Assembly: GCA_016871135.1 (NCBI GenBank)
Contig: VFZQ01000217.1
Coordinates: 1 to 8,064, forward strand
Length of the DNA: 8,064 nt
Direction: 5' to 3'
Origin: Acidobacteriota bacterium
Lineage (GTDB): Bacteria > Acidobacteriota > Terriglobia > Bryobacterales > Bryobacteraceae
Of the stretch, positions 5,900 through 8,064 are shown one piece after another; the first letter of the stretch is position 1, and each line of letters starts with the position of its first letter. Made by a program: the position numbers and the translations under genes. The notes under the pieces are model-generated. The model was not told the DNA's origin. It saw only the letters and a list, made by a program, of their open reading frames with translations, and ran no database searches.

Positions 5900-7164
5900 A
5901 CGTTTTCCGGAACGACGAACGGCTTGCGATAGTTGCGCTTGAGCATCTGATTCGCCTCGGAGTCGCCGATGAATTTTTCGGCGTTTGCATCGAAGGTCAA
6001 CTGGCGCTGCAGGCGATACGAAATGTTGCCCAGGTGTGCGAGACCCGACGCCAAGTGCGCCGTCTCGACCGGGCCGTTTTGGTCGGAAGTCTTGCGGCTT
6101 TGCACGGCTTTGATGAAGTTGGCAAAGTGATCGCCGCCCGCTTTGTGCGTGGGGCCGGGCTCGCGTTTCTGGCCCATGAAAATGGCATAGCGATCGTAGC
6201 CATAGATGACCAGATAGCCCTCCGAGCCATAGAAAATATTGCCGACCGACGCGCCATGTTCGTCGTTAGTACACCAGTGCCGGACTTCGAATTGGATGAG
6301 TTTCTGTTGCTCGGGGTAGTGGTAGAGCGAGGTCTGCACTTCGGGCGTTTCTTTGTCGTCATCGAAAAGGAACTTGCCGCCCATCGATGTGATCTTCGCT
6401 GGGAGCGTATCGAGGCCGAGTCCCCACATGCACATGTCGGTTTCGTGAATGCCCTGGTTGCCGACGTCGCCGTTGCCGTAATCCCAATGCCAGTGCCAGT
6501 TGTAGTGGACGTGGCGTTCCGAGAAGGGCCGCGCCTGCGCGGGGCCTTGCCAGAGGTCGTAGTCGAGTTCGGCGGGCACGGGCGAAGGCTGTTTCCTGCC
6601 GATGCTTGGGCGCCAGCGGAAGACAAGCCCGCGGGACATGTAGACCTTGCCGATAGTGCCTTTGCGAAGGTGCGCGACGGCTTCCTGCAGCGCTTCGCTG
6701 GAGCGGAGTTGCACTCCGTGTTGCACGATGCGTTTGTATTTGTGCGCTGCCTCGACCATCTTGCGGCCTTCCCAAATGCCGTGGGAGCCGGGCTTTTCGA
6801 CGTAGACGTCCTTACCGGCCTGACAGGCCCAAATCGTCGCGAGCGCGTGCCAGTGATTGGGCGCCGCGATCGACACGGCGTCGATGTCCTTGCGTTCGAA
6901 AACCTTGCGCAGATCCTGTTCGAGCGAGACCTTGCGATTAAAGCGCTTCTCGAACGCGTCGCCGGTTTTCCGCGCGACGCGCAGATCCGGATCGCACAGG
7001 CAGACGACTTCGGCTTCGGGAACATTGCCGAATCCGGCGATGTGATCCTTGCCCCGGCCGTTCACGCCGAGCACGGCGACGCGTACCTTCGAGTTCGCCA
7101 TGACTTTGCGGGTGGACACGGCGGCGGCGCTGGCGGCCATGAAAAACGTTCTGCGGGAACTCAT
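5896..7164 (-). CDS. Gfo/Idh/MocA-family oxidoreductase with Tat signal (422 aa)
   Basis: This is the first gene of the minus-strand operon, an NAD(P)-dependent oxidoreductase of the longer Gfo/Idh/MocA subtype common in acidobacteria and planctomycetes. The leader MSSRRTFFMAASAAAVSTRK has the twin-arginine motif (SSRRTFF), so export is likely. The Rossmann motif is VLGVNGRGK (31-39). DIDAVSIAAPNHWHA (93-107) and VEKPGSHGIWEGRKMVEAA (122-140, catalytic Lys124) follow. An aromatic and His-rich stretch (NWHWHWDYGNGD, 222-233) leads into GNQGIHETDM (235-244), with His240 at the conserved substrate-binding position. It is only distantly similar to the other dehydrogenase of the operon and has about 55 extra residues, so it is not a recent duplicate. 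The ATG at 7164 has no clear Shine-Dalgarno. A -10-like TATGAT lies 14 bases upstream. The substrate is unknown. Confidence 0.93.
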   Translation of the reverse strand: MSSRRTFFMAASAAAVSTRKVMANSKVRVAVLGVNGRGKDHIAGFGNVPEAEVVCLCDPDLRVARKTGDAFEKRFNRKVSLEQDLRKVFERKDIDAVSIAAPNHWHALATIWACQAGKDVYVEKPGSHGIWEGRKMVEAAHKYKRIVQHGVQLRSSEALQEAVAHLRKGTIGKVYMSRGLVFRWRPSIGRKQPSPVPAELDYDLWQGPAQARPFSERHVHYNWHWHWDYGNGDVGNQGIHETDMCMWGLGLDTLPAKITSMGGKFLFDDDKETPEVQTSLYHYPEQQKLIQFEVRHWCTNDEHGASVGNIFYGSEGYLVIYGYDRYAIFMGQKREPGPTHKAGGDHFANFIKAVQSRKTSDQNGPVETAHLASGLAHLGNISYRLQRQLTFDANAEKFIGDSEANQMLKRNYRKPFVVPENV

Positions 7165-7178
7165 CGTAGGCGCAGAAT

Positions 7179-7184
7179 ATCATA
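7179..7184 (-). promoter_or_regulatory. Possible -10 box of the five-gene operon
   Basis: TATGAT on the minus strand differs from TATAAT at one base and lies 14 bases before the ATG at 7164. Transcription would start about 8 bases before the ATG, with no room for a full Shine-Dalgarno sequence. No -35 hexamer close to TTGACA is found at the normal spacing. Confidence 0.3.
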
Positions 7185-7223
7185 TGGCGCGGGCGCGGAC
7201 CGGTTTCTCCGAGCGTTGCGGTG

Positions 7224-7229
7224 TATACT
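7224..7229 (+). promoter_or_regulatory. Possible -10 box of the sulfatase gene
   Basis: TATACT lies six bases before the GTG at 7236, so transcription would begin at or next to the start codon and give a leaderless message. The -35 region is weak (CGGTTT at 17 bases spacing). The 71-base gap between the divergent starts of the dehydrogenase and the sulfatase would hold both promoters. Confidence 0.35.
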
Positions 7230-7235
7230 CGCTTC

Positions 7236-8064
7236 GTGACGCGCCGTAATTTCCTTGCCGCCCTCGCGACTCCCGCCGCGGCCCAACCGCCGAAGCTCCC
7301 CAACATCGTGCTGATCTACGCCGACGACCTCGGTTCTGGCGATCTCGGCTGCTACGGCCATCCGCTGATCCGCACGCCCCATCTCGACCGCATGGCCGCC
7401 GAAGGAATTCGCTTCACGCAGTTCTATTCGGCCGCACCGCTGTGCTCTCCTAGCCGCGCCGCGCTGATGACCGGCCGGTACCCCATCCGCAGCGGAATCA
7501 ATTTCGTGTTATTTCCGGACTCCACCGGAGGGATTCCCGACTCGGAACTCACTATCGCTCAACTGCTGAAACAGCGCGGCTACGCCACGCAGATCGTCGG
7601 GAAATGGCACCTTGGCCACTTGCCGCAATACCTTCCCACCAAGCACGGCTTCGACAATTACTTCGGCATCCCCTACTCCAACGACATGAGTCTGAAGACC
7701 AATACGGTCTACGACGAACTCGCCGTGAAACGAGGGACCAAACGCCCGGCCGCCGCGCTGGACCGGTATCGCAACCTGCCGGGCGTTCCGCTGATGCGCA
7801 ACGAGGAGGTGCTTGAGCGCGATCCGGATCAGACCCAACTCACCGCCCGCTACACCGCCGAGGCTACCGCCTTTCTGAGAGGCGCCGTCAAAGCGAAGAA
7901 GCCCTTCTTCCTCTACTTCGCCCACACGATGCCACATGTGCCGCTCTTTGCCAGCGAGAAGTTTCTTGGAAAGAGCCGCGCCGGGCTGCACGGCGACACG
8001 GTCGAGGAGCTCGATTGGTCGGTCGGCGAAGTGCGCAAGACGCTCGCCGACCTCAAGGTCGACC
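7236..8064 (+). CDS. Cys-type sulfatase with Tat signal (partial, 3' end beyond window)
   Basis: The first 276 codons of an arylsulfatase-like enzyme, still open at the window edge. Such enzymes hydrolyse sulfate esters on glycans, phenols or lipids. The start is a GTG giving MTRRNFLAALATPAAAQ, a compact twin-arginine signal (TRRNFL) with an Ala-rich end. NIVLIYADDLGSGDLGCYG (23-41) supplies the metal-binding Asp30 and Asp31. LCSPSRAALMTGRYP (69-83) is the sulfatase signature C-x-P-x-R, with Cys70 expected to become formylglycine and Arg74 present. GKWHLGH (122-128) gives Lys123 and His125, and HTMPH (230-234) gives His230. GDTVEELDWSVG (253-264) is the conserved helix before the last metal-ligand loop, which lies outside the window. 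It is divergent from the operon, 71 bases from the ATG at 7164. No Shine-Dalgarno is seen. No maturing enzyme (FGE or anSME) lies in the window. The sulfated substrate is unknown. Confidence 0.93.
   Translation, partial: MTRRNFLAALATPAAAQPPKLPNIVLIYADDLGSGDLGCYGHPLIRTPHLDRMAAEGIRFTQFYSAAPLCSPSRAALMTGRYPIRSGINFVLFPDSTGGIPDSELTIAQLLKQRGYATQIVGKWHLGHLPQYLPTKHGFDNYFGIPYSNDMSLKTNTVYDELAVKRGTKRPAAALDRYRNLPGVPLMRNEEVLERDPDQTQLTARYTAEATAFLRGAVKAKKPFFLYFAHTMPHVPLFASEKFLGKSRAGLHGDTVEELDWSVGEVRKTLADLKVD

Noticed and set aside
6464..6508. His/Trp-rich NWHWHWDYGNGD stretch as a novel metal site
   Set aside because: As far as I recall, similar aromatic and His-rich segments are common in this longer Gfo/Idh/MocA subtype, so it is not distinctive.
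5740..7239. A 499-codon open frame on the plus strand, antisense to the first dehydrogenase gene
   Set aside because: It mirrors a strongly recognisable Gfo/Idh/MocA gene on the other strand. Its translation matches no family I recognise, and long antisense frames are expected at this GC content.
7509..7991. A 160-codon minus-strand frame inside the sulfatase
   Set aside because: The plus strand encodes the sulfatase signature motifs across the same bases, so this is a shadow frame.

Overview
This looks like a GC-rich acidobacterial chromosome fragment, probably from the Solibacter/Bryobacteraceae side of the phylum. The placement is an inference. It rests on a protein of the 'acidobacterial VWFA-related' type (2972-3904), on Gfo/Idh/MocA dehydrogenases and a TIM-barrel sugar isomerase-like protein carrying twin-arginine leaders, and on a sulfatase beside them. 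No RNA gene, insertion sequence, CRISPR array or integrase was seen. Coding density is very high: no non-coding stretch exceeds about 95 bases.

Left part (24-2126): a signalling pair on opposite strands. A short STAS-domain anti-sigma-factor antagonist (minus strand) and an FHA-GAF-PP2C phosphatase (plus strand) start 93 bases apart. Together they resemble the antagonist and phosphatase arms of a partner-switching system. The anti-sigma kinase and the sigma factor are not in the window.

Middle (2127-7164, all minus strand): five closely packed genes that look like one operon. In transcription order they are a 422-residue Gfo/Idh/MocA oxidoreductase, a TIM-barrel sugar isomerase/epimerase-like protein, a 365-residue Gfo/Idh/MocA oxidoreductase, a secreted VWFA-domain protein, and a cytoplasmic-looking DUF900-type alpha/beta hydrolase. 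Gaps are a 4-base overlap, then 10, 14 and 32 bases. The last gene ends base-to-base against the stop codon of the phosphatase gene.

Right part (7236-8064): a divergently transcribed Cys-type sulfatase, cut off by the window end. Its GTG start lies six bases after a -10-like box, so its message may be leaderless.

The first three operon genes and the sulfatase all begin with a twin-arginine signal-like segment. This suggests an exported set of enzymes acting on a sugar, glycoside or sulfated glycan, perhaps by an oxidise/eliminate-or-isomerise/reduce route through a keto-sugar. The substrate cannot be read from sequence. No wholly new system is evident. The points most worth checking are the exported redox module, the apparently altered metal site of the TIM-barrel protein, the degraded MIDAS of the VWFA protein, and why a VWFA protein and a DUF900 hydrolase share this operon.
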